From Sipunculus nudus (lineage: Eukaryota > Annelida > Sipuncula > Golfingiida > Sipunculidae), in the NCBI GenBank assembly GCA_026874595.1, contig CM049314.1:69518300-69582299 (forward strand): 64,000 bases of DNA. Direction: 5' to 3'. Made by a program: the position numbers and the translations under genes. Every line of letters starts with the position of its first letter. Positions within the stretch are counted from its first letter, which is position 1. This document shows positions 11,917-24,320 of the stretch, piece after piece. A model generated the notes under the pieces. That model was not told the origin of the DNA. It worked only from the letters and a program-made list of their open reading frames with translations, and made no database searches.

Positions 11917-11956
<40 letters not shown>
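11917..11956. repeat. (TA)n microsatellite
   Basis: Pure TA tract immediately outside the right TIR of the 3.4-kb transposon. Confidence 0.9.
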
Positions 11957-11957
<1 letters not shown>

Positions 11958-12189
11958 CTTAACCTACGATCTTACAATATTATATTTTAAAATATAACAA
12001 TAAGGTACTGTTTTTTTTCTAAAATTTGATACACACTTTTTTTTACTTTTTCATTCAAGTTCATCTAAAAACCACATTCCGGAGCTTAAATCATAAAATT
12101 GCATATTTAAATTTACTTCTATCCAAGAAACGAGATATTATGGCAACTTAGAAATATGCCGAATTCTTTTAAATAGATATTTAAGGTAC

Positions 12190-13560
12190 ACGTAATCGAT
12201 ATTTGTTAAGACTAGCTGCAGAAGAGCTGACACCTTACATATGCACCTTAGTAAACGTGAGTTCAGAGGAGGTTTAGTTCCAACAGACTTAAAACAGGCA
12301 AGATTTACGCGAATTTATAAAGGGAAAGGACCTGCAGATCATCCCTGTAATTATCGGCCGATTTCTTTAATTTCACATATAGCTTAAATATTGAAAAAAG
12401 TGATTCAGCAGCAGTTATATTCATTTATTCATGACAAACATTAAGGTCCACAACGATCGGCATTCATGAAACAACGCTCGACCATTACGTCACCACTTAA
12501 CAGTACATCTGATTGGGTTATAGCATGCGACAAAGGATATAGTAAAGGAGTTTGCTTTCTAGATATTTGTAAATGTTTTGATTCAATATGTAACATTAAG
12601 CTACTTGACATGCTTTATAAATATGGAATACGGATTGAGAATTAGAGTGATTTAAATCGTATCTAAGTAATCTGACATAAGCTAATAGATATAATGGATC
12701 AATTTCTGACTGTTCGCAGATTTCTATGGGAGACCACCAAGGTTCTGTTCTCGGACCAGTTTTATTCTTCATTTATCTAAATGATGTTTAGTAAATTAGC
12801 CTGCATTAGCTTGTTCGCTGAAGACTCCTGCCTATATGTTTCTGGTCCCACTACCGAGTCCGTCACACAGAAAATTCAAGTTGATATTAAAATAATATCT
12901 GAATGGTTTTGAGTGAATAAACTCACGATAAATATAGAAAATACTACCTAATGGTCATCGGAAGTAGACAAAAAATATCTAAAATTACACCATCATATCC
13001 ATCTATTTTGTTAAATGATACAGTCCTACGGTATACTGATAAGGTTCAATATCTCGGAATAACAATTAACAGTGGTCTTACATGGAGAGCACATATCAAT
13101 GAACTTACTTCATATTTATATGACCAATTTACAACCCTATATTGATTACGGTTTAATCATTTGGGGCCATCAAGCCAAACTAACATGAAAGCTGTCCAGA
13201 AAATCCAGAATGGGACTGCCCGTATAATTTCTGGGAATTATAATATGAATACCTCTAGTTAAACATTGATATCAGCCTTAAAATGGCAAAACATCAATCA
13301 ACGATTATTGAACCTCTAATATATTCATGTTTAAATGCCTGAATGGCCTAGCACCTGGTTATCTTAATTATCTATCAGTAACCCGTTCTGAAATACACTC
13401 TTATAACACGTGATGTTCTTGTCAAGTCAAAATACCTACAACTAGAACTGAATTGATGCAACAATCTTTTATTAATCAGGGACCGAAATTATGGAATCTG
13501 TTTCAGGAAGCTTTAGGTAAGATAGATAATTTAGAAAAGTTTAAAAAAAGATCTTAAGCA
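12190..13560 (+). pseudogene. Non-LTR retrotransposon reverse transcriptase, dead
   Basis: Reading across stops and shifts gives the ordered blocks of a LINE reverse transcriptase: FRGGLVPTDLKQARFTRIYK, NYRPISLIS, a FLDI..CFDSI block, GDHQGSVLGPVLFFIYLND, LFAEDSCLYV (catalytic FADD changed to FAED) and KLTINIE. An intact 64-codon stretch follows at 12951-13145 with VLRYTDKVQYLGITINSGLT and W..HI. The tail has GLIIWG, QKIQNGTARIISG and SFINQGPKLWN, usual after the thumb in CR1/Jockey-type elements. Many in-frame stops and the altered catalytic Asp show that it is inactive. The endonuclease domain and 5' part are missing, as expected for a 5'-truncated copy. Confidence 0.85.
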
Positions 13561-13740
13561 ATATTCTGTGAGCCCTTGACATAATATAAATAAATCTATT
13601 TTTACTTCTTATTACATGGTATGCATGCATGTTGACATTTTATGCTTTACGAATACCAGCAAGTGAAAAAAAACTTAAATAACTATAGACTCATAGCACG
13701 TAGTTCGTATTATTCTCTGCACTAATTTATTACAAAATTA

Positions 13741-14110
13741 ATAACCTGAAAACCTGACCAACTAATTTACAGAGGAGTTTGAAAACTGGTGACATTGACC
13801 TAATTCACCTTTTGTTCGACATTGAAGACAAGTCATGATTGTACCCAGTCTTCAATGTCGAATTTGGTGTCAAAAGGTCAAATGTCAAGATCACATAAAA
13901 AATTAATGTCAACTAAACTGGGAAAACTTGACCAACTAAGTTTACAGAGGAGTTTGAAAACTGGTGACATTGACCTCATTCTCCTTTTGTTCAACCGGTA
14001 TAGACCAGTCATGATTGGACTCGGTCTTCATTGTCGAATTTGGTGTCAAAACGTCAAATTTCAAAATCAAATCAGAAGTAAACGTCAATTTAGCTATCAG
14101 ACGATAACGT
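13741..14110. repeat. 174-bp direct repeat, two units
   Basis: TGACCAACTAA..TTACAGAGGAG starts at 13755 and 13929, each followed by GTTTGAAAACTGGTGACATT and then a CTTTTGTTC..TGTCGAATTTGGTGTCAAAA block. It lies between the LINE relic and the transporter gene. An open frame across it (13822-14118) is a translation of the repeat. Confidence 0.8.
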
Positions 14111-14705
14111 TCCTGTAGAATGATAGGCTAAAGTATCATTTGAAATGTCTTTTATTCATCTGAGCTTCATGACCCCTGGGTTGTTATGTTGAAGGTAACA
14201 GCCTCCCTTTTGGTGCTATATTACCTAACTCATTACATCTGTAGCATTTCATTCCGGTTTAGCAGTATTTTTTTATGAGAAACCTACTTCAGGATTTCAA
14301 AAGCACAAAGCCTTGACATAACACGAAGTAATATTAATATGTCAAGCTGAAATGTATCCAATGGATCAATCAAGAATATGAAATAATATATCTATATGCA
14401 TTAGGTTTACTAAAGTAAGGCCATACAAAACTGCATTGTTCGACGGATTCGCCCCTCCCATTTTTCATGAACCAGTTGTTTAGCAAATGAAGACCAATTC
14501 TATGTAATGCTGTTCATTTGTTTATTGCCCAAATTCTCTAAAATTATTCCTAAAGTTATGGAAATGGGACTTTTTTGTTTGCTCCTATCTACCATATTTT
14601 TGGTTCTTGTTTGCCCGTAGAACAATACATTTTTGTGTGCGTGGCCTTACGAGGTATATTTGTCATCAAGGTCCTTTATGATATCCAACTTTCTTTCCTT
14701 ATCAG

Positions 14706-16444
14706 ATCGCTAGAGGTTAGACGCCGGTTTAGATACAGGGAACAATACATTGCTGCAGCCTGTAAACTACGATGGCCACCAGCGTTCCATCGGCGGCCCC
14801 AGATGGCGGGTATGGCTGGGTTGTGCTAGGAGCGTCGTTTATTCTATGTGCTCTGTTGAGCTCCTCCATTGCCGGTTATGGCGTATACTTCGTGGAGTAT
14901 GTGGAATATTTTAATGTTCCTAAGGCTGAAGCGGCTTTGATATCCGCCATAGGGATCGGTACTGTAGGCTTTTTAGGTAGGTATGATTTATCGTGAATGT
15001 AGCCTAGTTCCCCTCTCACAATTGAAGCTTGCATTCCATATATACATATGCGGTACGTAAGTTTATACACTACGTATGCGTAATGCAGCTAAAACATCGG
15101 ACGCCTGTGATTCCATAAATGCGTATACGGATGCGGTAGTTATGAACCAAGATCCGAATTTCAGTATAGAGCTGCATGAATAGAGAGGTCATCTGCTGGA
15201 GCAAAGCCATATACAGACGAAGCCGCTTAATTGCAAGAGGCTTTTGTCAAGCAAATTTGTTGCAGTTAAACGAAGTTGTATTTAGGCGAAGTTCACCGTC
15301 TACCATGTGTAAGGGGAAGCCGAATGATTGATTGGACCGCCGAATATCTAATTAATTTAGCATTTGTTTTGTAACACTATTCGAATTGTGATAAAGAACA
15401 CATGTATTAGATAACTTTTATTAAAAATAAAACTTTATAAAAGAGAACACATTAAAAGCCAAGCCATAGAGAGTTATTAAAGATCACATAGATTAACAAA
15501 GGCAATATACTTCTTGTACAAAAAAAATATAATAAATATGCAAAATGTCCGATGTCATTTACGTCATGTTAACTCCTAAAGAACTCTGTGATTTGCCTCT
15601 GTTTTGCTTGCAACTCATGATTGAATGGTGACATGAATCGAAAGTTGCTGGTCTTTTATAGAAGAGATGTTTTGACAAGACATAACGAACATGAGGGGTT
15701 AACAAGGTAAGTTTATTTAAGAGCCTTTGACAATTCTTTAATGAGTATCATCAAAGGAACAAACCATTGGACAGCTAGCACACATAGTTTGTTTGACAAA
15801 CAAACTCAAGCTAATTAAGTGTTGCTCTCGTGATCAAGGTGTTTAATATGCGTTATGTATTTTAATCTACCATTGTCAACCCACTTCAAAGAGATGTGTG
15901 CTGAGATCGTATCCAACTGCATCACCGACCACAGGGTAATTAAGGTCCTTTGTACACATTTGCACCTGCAGTTATCACAGCGGCTACTTTTGAAGTTCAG
16001 GTCTATAATCATTAGTGGGATAACACAAACACAAAACTCTGACTCATTGAAATAATTGCATTTAACGTGAGTTTTCAACCTTTCTGCCCATATTTTCCCT
16101 TGCGTTAATCGGAAGTTTGCGATTATGAGGCTTCCGATTATGCCGCGCGTTTTTAATATAACATATAGGAAATGGTTTTGGTTTTCAGAATTTCTTGCAA
16201 ATAAGCGGCATTTTCTGTTAACCAACTTCCAAATAAGTGGCGTCGTCTGTATATGAAACCTTGTGTATGCTTAACAAATCATTGTTTTATTCATTCGCAG
16301 CCTTGTTATTCAGCAATCTAGTTGGCTTGTGTGGGATAAGAAAAATGACCCTTTGTGGACCTCTCCTGATCTCAGGCGGATTATTTACATCTGCTTTCGC
16401 TGAATCATTGTACCCCTTGTATTTTACACACGGACTCGTTCACG
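14706..16444 (+). CDS. SLC16/monocarboxylate-transporter-like protein, first two coding exons
   Basis: Exon 1 codes from ATG 14772 to 14976 and opens MATSVPSAAPDGGYGWVVLG. DGGYGW is the SLC16 signature at the start of transmembrane helix 1. A polypyrimidine-AG at 14691-14705 suggests that the exon begins at 14706 with a short 5' UTR. The donor is G|GTAGGT. Exon 2 is 16301-16444 (144 nt, phase 1 at both ends) after TTCATTCGCAG, with donor GTAAGT. It encodes ALLFSNLVGLCGIRKMTLCG and the next helix, ending YFTHGLVHG, which fits helices 2-3 with the G.R(K) loop of this MFS family. The proteins move lactate, pyruvate or related monocarboxylates, or other small solutes, with protons across the plasma membrane; the substrate here is unknown. 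No later exon (large cytosolic loop, helices 4-12) is visible, so the gene is either truncated or has very long introns. Confidence 0.8.
14977..16300 (+). other. Intron 1 of the transporter gene
   Basis: GTAGGT...TTCATTCGCAG intron of 1324 bp. I see no other gene or recognisable repeat inside it. Confidence 0.7.
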
Positions 16445-16617
16445 GTAAGTTCACTATCACATTATAACATGATACGTGACAGGTACAGCCTTTCATATCC
16501 TAGCAAACGAGACTTCCAACCAATGAGGTTGCAGCCAGCCAATCACATTTTACAAAACTAGACAAACAGCCAGCTAGAACGAGATAAGAAACCCTCTTTG
16601 CAGTGTTCTCTATTTTT

Positions 16618-16840
16618 AGCTCAGCTGAGCAGTCATCTGAGCTACGGTCATGGTCCTTTGTCCGTCGTCCTTCCGTCTTGGCGTCCGAACTTTAACCGGA
16701 CACGTTTTGAAACCGATAGACGATCGAATCCGAATTTCGGTATACAGTTAGATGTTCCCAAAATATCTTACCATACCGAACAGTGGGTTACTCGGACTTC
16801 GTTCCTTTGAGTTTTTAAAGAAAAAATTCAATTTTCTTTA
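16618..16840 (+). repeat. Diverged copy of AGCTCAG-hairpin/GTCCGTC element
   Basis: It starts AGCTCAGCTGAGCAGTCATC and continues GAGCTACGGTCATGGTCC, TTTGTCCGTCGTCC. This is the same head as at 40754 and 62529, in the same orientation. The right end is not clear; similarity fades after about 16840. Confidence 0.7.
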
Positions 16841-19720
16841 AAACCCATTGTTACTATCCAAGACTGCATAATATCAAAACCACTGATCTAAATTTGATCG
16901 TATTCAATATACATATTCCTATATACATTTGCGATGTACATGCCAGAAATAAGGTCAAAATTGTTTAATTTTCGTGAAGTTATGGGACAAAAAATTACAC
17001 TTAAAATACCCAAAATTAGATCTGATTTTTGCAATATTTTCAAGTTATTAGAATAAATATAAAATCAGCACCTCAAATGTTGCTCAAATTTGACCATGGC
17101 ACGTTTTTTCTGTTTTTGCTGTGGACTTAATTTTTACAGCATGTTTTCATAAGTGTTTCATTTGAAATCTGACATTTGAAACCAATTTATTTAAATCTAC
17201 ACATTTTAGTTTTCAAGCACCATGTCAAGTATTGTTTACATCAGGTCTGGTGATCCCTCTTGTCTAGATGAGCTGGGTCAGACTGTCTAAAGTAACTACC
17301 ATAGAGAGCCTTTCTCTCTCTCTCGCTCTCTCTCCCTCTCTCTCTCTCCATTCTGTTGACAGACCTGTACAATTAACAATATAAACCTTATAATTAACAT
17401 TTTTTCAGGCACCAGCATTAACCACATAAAAATCTGCTCCCATCTATCCCTTCAGTACACAGGACTATTAAAACAAGATGAATCTTATAATTTCAACTTT
17501 AAATTCATTTTCTGTGGAAACTTGAACAATTTTAAATTTATTTTCAAACAAAAAATATATATATATTTATTTATTTATTTATATATATATATTCACAGAC
17601 TGTCTGTTAGTAAACAGCGATGTAGTCAGTCCACACTATCCGAGACCGAATGCAAGTCAGAGTCCAGGCCACCGGAGTCCGAGTCCAAGCCCCAGTCCTT
17701 CAAGCCCAAGTCCACTTTCTTCGAGTCCAAGCCCGAGTCAGAGTCCAATGCAAATCTCCTTATTAAAAGAATTTGATACAGGAAATGATATTATCGTTTG
17801 TGTTTTATGTTAATTTGTACACACGCTTTTTACTTGAAAGTGTAATTACATTTATCTCTTGATGCAGGGCTAACGCTTTTTTTTATTAAACAAAAATACA
17901 TACATACAATACATACACATTGCATACAACACATTGACAACAAAACAGTGTTTTACTCTAAACTGTACAACAGAAGGTTACTTTGTATCTCTCATATAGA
18001 TAATTCTGCTGTTTTCTGTCACTATACAGCTAGACAAGACCTGTCCAACTAATCTTTTATATAAATTAAGAAAGATAATTCAGTGTTCTGAAAATCAGTT
18101 CATATGTGGTTGTCCACCAATAGCAGTGTATCAAACTTAACTTTGTAACTAATTGCTATTTTGGTTTTAGTTTTAACCGAATGTTGAACCAAGTGAACAG
18201 ATTTTCTGTCACTTTTCATTATGTATATCAATTTTACCATTTTGCCATGCTATACTTTTTCAATTTCCATAATTTGTTTTATGAAGATGAGTGCATCGGT
18301 TGGTGTCGGCTTCTTGGCTAACGTTTGGTAATTTATATTTTTTCGTAATATTTTGTTACTCAGGCGTTATATATATATATAATAACTTTTTTACAAACCA
18401 AAATTAGCCTAAGATCATTAATATATACACAGAGGAAGCCAGTGATCACATAGATTCTTTTTCACAATGTAGGTGAATGGCCACTTTATTATTGTTTGAA
18501 TTCTTTTGAATTTTCAGTGTAATGTCCTTTTCATATGAAATTTTCATGTAACATGGAGGAATTAAAGCATAACACATGCAAGACTACTCGGATCTTGTAT
18601 AACTTGCCATTTGGAATGCTGGATTTAAACAGTCGGAGGCCCATGGCTATGAAAGCAAGAAATGCCCCCAACTGATCATGTGAAAAAACAGAATTCCCTT
18701 CTTTTTCCTAGCAATTCAGGTAGAAAATTTCTTTAAATATATCATTGATAAATGAGACCGTCTATATTTTTTTATTTAAAACTCTAAACGTACATAAACA
18801 TTTTTAATATAATGTTTATTATCTCATATGCTAATAGTTCATTTTGTCAGAATCCAAAGTTTCTCTGTGAAACAATCCCGACACACGGACTTGCTCAGTT
18901 CGATTATTCTTGTATTATTTTCAGTGTATATAAACACAGTCCATGTGTGTCTTTTTACCATAGCAAGACTGCCTGAGCATAGGTCCGATATGACGCATGC
19001 GTGACAAACTTAAGATAAGGAGAACCATGAGAAAAAAAAAGAAGAAAAAAGAGAAGAAACAACGGTGGAAAAATTTGAAAAATCTTGAAGGTTGCGCGGT
19101 ACAATCAGCAGATGGCGTGCGCGCTATGTTTATTATTTGCGTCACTGATTGCGCCCGGAGCTAGACTGTTTCCACTTGTGTACAAGATTATAAGTAAACT
19201 GATTTAACATGGAGCATTAATAGACACCAAGCTACTTTAAAGTGAAACACTGCATTTCATGTACATATAGAACATACCTGGTATGTGAATATAGGCCCCT
19301 TTAACAAAAATATGGTATTAATAATGATGTTCTCACAAAATAATCACACACACACACATATCATCTGGCCAGTCTCTGCAAAGTCATCCCAATACTGGTT
19401 CTTCCTATATTTGTTGTCAACGCAAATTATTCAGTGATTTATCTCAATCTGTATCTCACACAGACCAATTACTTTTACATATTACGTACAAAATATAAAA
19501 GGAGATTTTAAGTATTGTTTGCAGGAATCCGATCTCACCATAGAATAGGATGCATTGCATGCATGGCTGCAGCCCGCTCAGTCAATATGTAAATTCAGAA
19601 CTGATCTTCTAAATGACCAAAGTAATATACTTTTCTACGTAAAGTATTAACAAAATACTCTTCGAATGATGGAAGAAATGTACTTCTTTATATTTTCATT
19701 TTTCAATAACACGGACAGCA
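16841..19720. repeat. Gene-free AT-rich region with microsatellites and a GAGTCC minisatellite
   Basis: It contains a CT tract (17309-17348), an AT/TTTA tract (17557-17592) and a GAGTCC-AAGTCC hexamer minisatellite (17640-17745). The minisatellite reads as Ser-Glu-Ser-Lys-Pro repeats but has no gene around it. The same hexamer appears on the opposite strand at 37060-37080, 37515-37560 and 37816-37840. The rest holds nothing recognisable. If the transporter gene continues, this is intron 2. Confidence 0.6.
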
Positions 19721-19728
19721 GGGGCGGA

Positions 19729-19975
19729 TCCTGGATTTAGGAAAGGTGGTGGGGGGGGAACCCAGGAGGACAAATGAAAACCCTAAAATAAAGGTCCCCT
19801 AGCCCGGAAAGTTCAACACCTACGCTTCGTTTCCGGACTTTGAATGCCGCATTGTGAAATATAGTCCCCTTACAATTGTCAAAACCAATATGTCATTAAT
19901 TTAGTTCCCGGATTCAAGGCGATAAATACGCCTTGTAGATTCCTCAAGACTTAAGAACATGTTGTTGTCGTTCTG

Positions 19976-20026
<51 letters not shown>
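19729..20026. repeat. Interspersed repeat starting GGGGCGGATCCTGGATTTAGG plus (AT)n
   Basis: CAGGGGCGGATCC.GGATTT followed by a G-run is a common start of invertebrate interspersed repeats. It runs to a pure AT tract at 19981-20026. The class is not determined. Confidence 0.4.
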
Positions 20027-20028
<2 letters not shown>

Positions 20029-20170
20029 GATCTTCAGCATCCGTGCATTTAGTCATAGCTAAGTACGAGGTCAGAAATGTTCACATCATGATTCCCTGTA
20101 CACCATTTTTACCTATTATCTATTAACTGTGCACCGCGTACAACTGGTAATATTGGTTCCATCGAAATAT

Positions 20171-20192
20171 GGGGGGGGGGGGGGGGGGGGGG
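20171..20192. repeat. Poly-G run of 22
   Basis: Uninterrupted G tract; G-quadruplex-capable and prone to length error in sequencing. Confidence 0.95.
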
Positions 20193-20545
20193 TAGGTACG
20201 TATAGCGGCCCTGCGTAATTAGTTTTCATGACACTTCCCGTCCTACTTTTACTGATTCATCTTGAAACAGCGTATTCAAGCGTTTCCGACCATGTATTTA
20301 CTAGTATGTGACATTTACTACCAGGAATATTACTGAATATAAAGTAATGGACAAAGATTATCTCAGAAGCGTGGTTTTGGTAACAGTGGGAACGCACTAA
20401 AAAACGCTAAAAAATGAATGCAGGGAGCGTAATTTGGCTTGACAGCAGCTACACATTGTACCGCTTGACAGCATAATTTGTAGTCTTCTTGCTACACAAG
20501 AAATATGTGCCAAAACGTAGGCAGACTTTCACCGTATACCAAGTT

Positions 20546-20568
20546 GTACCGCTTGTGTCAAGCGGTAC
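20546..20568. other. Perfect 10-bp hairpin
   Basis: GTACCGCTTG, TGT loop, CAAGCGGTAC. The half-site TGTACCGCTTGACAGCA also occurs about 90 bp upstream (near 20457), so this is part of a local repeat with TTGACAGCA words. Function unknown. Confidence 0.7.
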
Positions 20569-21469
20569 TATTTTCATCTAGTTTGACAGCAGTGATAGTG
20601 TTTGATTTCTCACTGCTGATGTATTTGTGTAGCGTTTATTAGGATCGGTGATCAGCTTTAATCATAATGGACGAATCGGGAATATATGGTGTCCCCCATG
20701 GAAACAGATATTCACATTAGATAAAAGAATGATTTATAGACTAAGAGGAAATAATCATATTTCCAATACAGTATAAACCGAAATTCATAATTCACAATCT
20801 GTGGCGATGTCGACTAGTAAAGGCACCAATTAAAGTGAACGGATGAGACATCTGGTGGCAAATATAAAAACTACTCTGACACCAGGCCTGTGAACAAGAC
20901 TGGCGTCTTTTTTAGGCCGGTGTTAATTTTTCTGGGACATTGATTTGCCCCGGCGATTACATAAGGCAGGCGACTATTAAAGGCCTGGCGTCTGTTCAAG
21001 GAAATACGGCATTTGTTATAGGCTGTCCGAGCCTTGCTTTTACTCCAAAGACAAACTTCAGCCACTAATGCAGTTCCATTCGCGTGACATACATGGACAA
21101 TTTTACTCACTTAATTAGCAAGAGAAACGTCAAACTTCCCTGTCTAGATCTTGCATGACTACCCAGCTGAATTTTTTAACCTATTTATACTGAATTTTAA
21201 TAAAGCCTTTGGAGGATAATTTCCAATAACAAATCACATTTTAATGTTGTTTTTAATATAAAAGTTCTATATAAAACAAATTTGTCTTTTAAACTGTCTG
21301 TCATCTGTTCAAAGCTGAGAATGTCCGTGTAAGCTTTATGTGATGAAATTATTTATTTCTTATCTTCCTAAAGTAATTTGAGAATCATAATCAGTAACAG
21401 ATGTGCCCCTATTTACTGAATGTTCATTTTAATCTTATATTTTCTTATTCTTGTAATGATAATTTTTAT

Positions 21470-21493
21470 GATTATAATAAAAATAAAAATAAA

Positions 21494-21537
<44 letters not shown>

Positions 21538-21965
21538 TATTGATAATAATAATATCGATAAATAATAATGATATTAATAATATTAATTTCGATAAATAAT
21601 AATAATAATAAGAATAATTATTAAATATTAACATTATATGTATAAATAACAATAATGTTAAAAAGTTATAATAATATTAATAATAGTATTTATAATACTG
21701 ATACTACTGAAAAGGATAGTCCCTATAGCATATTTTTATATTTAATTTTTTTCAGATATAATCAAATTTTAATTGATTTTATTTTTGATTAATTAAAATT
21801 CAAATCATACATTAAAAATTTTAGCCGCACAGTGGCTTTGCCTTGCAATAAACACACACGTACCATTTATAAATAGACTATTACTCTAAAGTAATTAGTC
21901 AACTTAGAACAACGGCATACGTCAAAGGAAACCATTCATTACATTGTTTTATAGTTACTCATCTG

Positions 21966-22028
<63 letters not shown>

Positions 22029-22189
22029 GTAATAATAATAATAAATAGAAGTGGCCAAATGCGAAATGATGTCAATTGATATTTATTTCATTGAAAAGGA
22101 TGATTAAAATATCTGTTATAGATGAAGTATAAAAGATCTTAACATCTTTTAATTTTAATTTAAACTTTGTGTTGTTAAATTCATATGAG

Positions 22190-22249
<60 letters not shown>

Positions 22250-22457
22250 AGAGAGAGAGAGAAAGACAGGGAGAGAGAGAAAGAGAGAGAGAGACAGAGA
22301 GAGAGAAAGAGAGAGAGAGACAGAGATAGAGAGAGGGAGTGGGAGATGGGCTTGAGAAGAGGTACGAGAATTAATTGCCGAGAGGAATATATGTTCTTTA
22401 TACATGTTTTTTTTCAATATTTTGGTTTTGCTGTGATATAAATGGTATTTATTATTA

Positions 22458-22503
<46 letters not shown>
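21470..22503. repeat. Microsatellite cluster (AAT, GA, ATT)
   Basis: AAT tracts lie at 21495-21640 and 21966-22045, a GA-rich tract at 22189-22340, and ATT at 22450-22502. Arg-Glu or Ile-rich reading frames here are translations of these tracts. Confidence 0.95.
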
Positions 22504-23540
22504 TAGCTGATAAACCCGGTATACCGGGCTTTTTACCGCGGTTTGGAAGATATATTTACTGAGATATTGAATGTTGGCTCATTTTTTATTATAAAAGTTA
22601 AAAGAAAATATAGATTTTTAGTGGGATACTCTCAGAATACGATATGTAAAAATAATTTTTTACTGTTATTTTGTGGCGCTGTGCTCGTGGCAAAAATCAT
22701 ATCCCGGTATGTTTACCTTAAAGACCTGGATAGTGATGGTTTACATTGCGAACCGGAATTAGACGCGCAGGCATACAGTGTTTCGTTGATATTTGACTGG
22801 TTTCTATCGTTGGACGTATAAAGAATAGGTTGATGTGAGGAACACATTAGATTAATTAAATGTACGTTGCAAGGAAACTGTTCCTGAAGACGGAAACAGA
22901 AATATGCATACATCGTAAGTAGAAGAAGCGGACCCAGCGGGACTCCATGCAGTGGGTCCGTATCCCATTTTCAGACCCCCGACACCACCCCAGCCCTGTT
23001 CCTGAATTCGGGACCTTAAATTAGGTTTGGCATTAATCCTCCTGGGTTGAACTCTCCATTTCATAAAGCGAGAAACATGTGATTTTCTCTTTTACTGACC
23101 ACGCACGTGGGTCAAATCCCTCATTGAAAGCAAGCGTTATTCATATGAACAATAGTCCTTAGTGTTAGAGGTTAAGTGACCACGATGCACGCATTCCGGT
23201 GATTGCTGAAGGCAGTTCGGCTGTGCTCGGTAAAAAAACGGAAAAATCACTCAAAATTATATGTATATTAAAAATTATTTATTTTCATATCGTCTATGTC
23301 ATTGCGGGGATAATAACCTTTAAAATGATGTATGGCACAATAATGTACACAACGCGGTTTTAGAGAACACCGCGAACAAACGTGAACTGAATTCCTTTTA
23401 TAAGTATTAGATTATCATTATTCGTGTACCCATGCTATTAGCACTTTAGGACGATAAAATTTATATACAATAGTACTTCACAGTTAAAGAGACAAACAAC
23501 AGTTATATGTCAATTGTGTCACTTAAATGATTATTTTAAG
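22504..23540. other. No gene seen; possible retroelement tail
   Basis: It starts with the 14-bp palindrome CCCGGTATACCGGG directly after the ATT tract. A palindromic CCCGG...CCGGG motif joined to a trinucleotide tract looks like the 3' end of a retroposon, but no coding part is recognisable. The 92-codon frame at 22543-22821 matches nothing I know. Confidence 0.35.
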
Positions 23541-23559
23541 TGTTTAAAAAAGTCTGACT

Positions 23560-23853
23560 GAGTGAAAGTGAAGTCGGAGCTCGAGCAAGGCACAGGTCTT
23601 CCGCACTGGCTCCCTTAGAAGGGGGCCTAACGACAAAGTTTGACAGATTGAGTCGGTTAGATATTTAAAGCGAAAAAAGGGAGAAGATACTGATAGAGTT
23701 GAAGGTCATAGCCAGAGAGGTGGAGGAAGTCGAAGTACTGGAAAGAACCAAAGACCTTGGACGGCCACTAAAACCAATTCTTATGACAGCACCCGGGATC
23801 GAACCCGGGTCGCCAGTGGAGAAGGGCTAGCGTTTTACTGCTCAGCTGGTCCC
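23560..23853 (-). mobile_element. tRNA-derived SINE
   Basis: On the minus strand the head reads GGGACCAGCTGAGCAGTAAA, then a clover-like middle and a T-arm with GGGTTCGATCCC (plus 23795-23806), the Pol III B box. A-box-like GCTGAGCAGT lies 5' of it. A non-tRNA body follows to about 23560. The head is too diverged and lacks a clean acceptor pairing, so it is a SINE head and not a tRNA gene. Confidence 0.6.
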
Positions 23854-24320
23854 TGTTTTAAAGGAGTGGAAAGAGTTCATCCTTTTATTCATATGATAGA
23901 CGGGCTTATAGTGTTAAAGCATGTTAAAGGCAATACACCTGGTCCACACGTCATTAGCTTTAATGAGAGTGCAGTTTATAGTGTCAATCATAGATAGTGG
24001 TGGCTTTGACAACGTCACTTTAATTAACTGATCCCACAAAAGCAACAATACACAGATGCATGACTGTTTGACAGAGTGAACTGCCTCAACTCCCATGGTA
24101 CATATGGATAAGACAATCGAGCATTTTAGTTAAATTCAATACATGTGAAACAAGGAACACAAGCAAAGAGACCAGGCAGCTGTTATTTATGTACACTTTA
24201 TATGCGCACCCGCAGATTAGGCAGGTCTGAACAGTCTCTGACGAAAGAACAGTTTAACTTTGTTGAACTGTTGCGGGATGATTATCGTAAGTAAATAGAA
24301 AATCTAAAAAAAAAGCACTT

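Noticed and set aside
17522-17776. Ser-Glu-Lys-Pro repeat protein
   Set aside because: Hexamer minisatellite; the same hexamer appears on the other strand near 37 kb without any frame.
22169-22441. Arg-Glu repeat protein
   Set aside because: GA microsatellite read in frame.
23789-23853. Functional tRNA gene on the minus strand
   Set aside because: The B box is good, but the arms do not pair cleanly and a SINE body follows.
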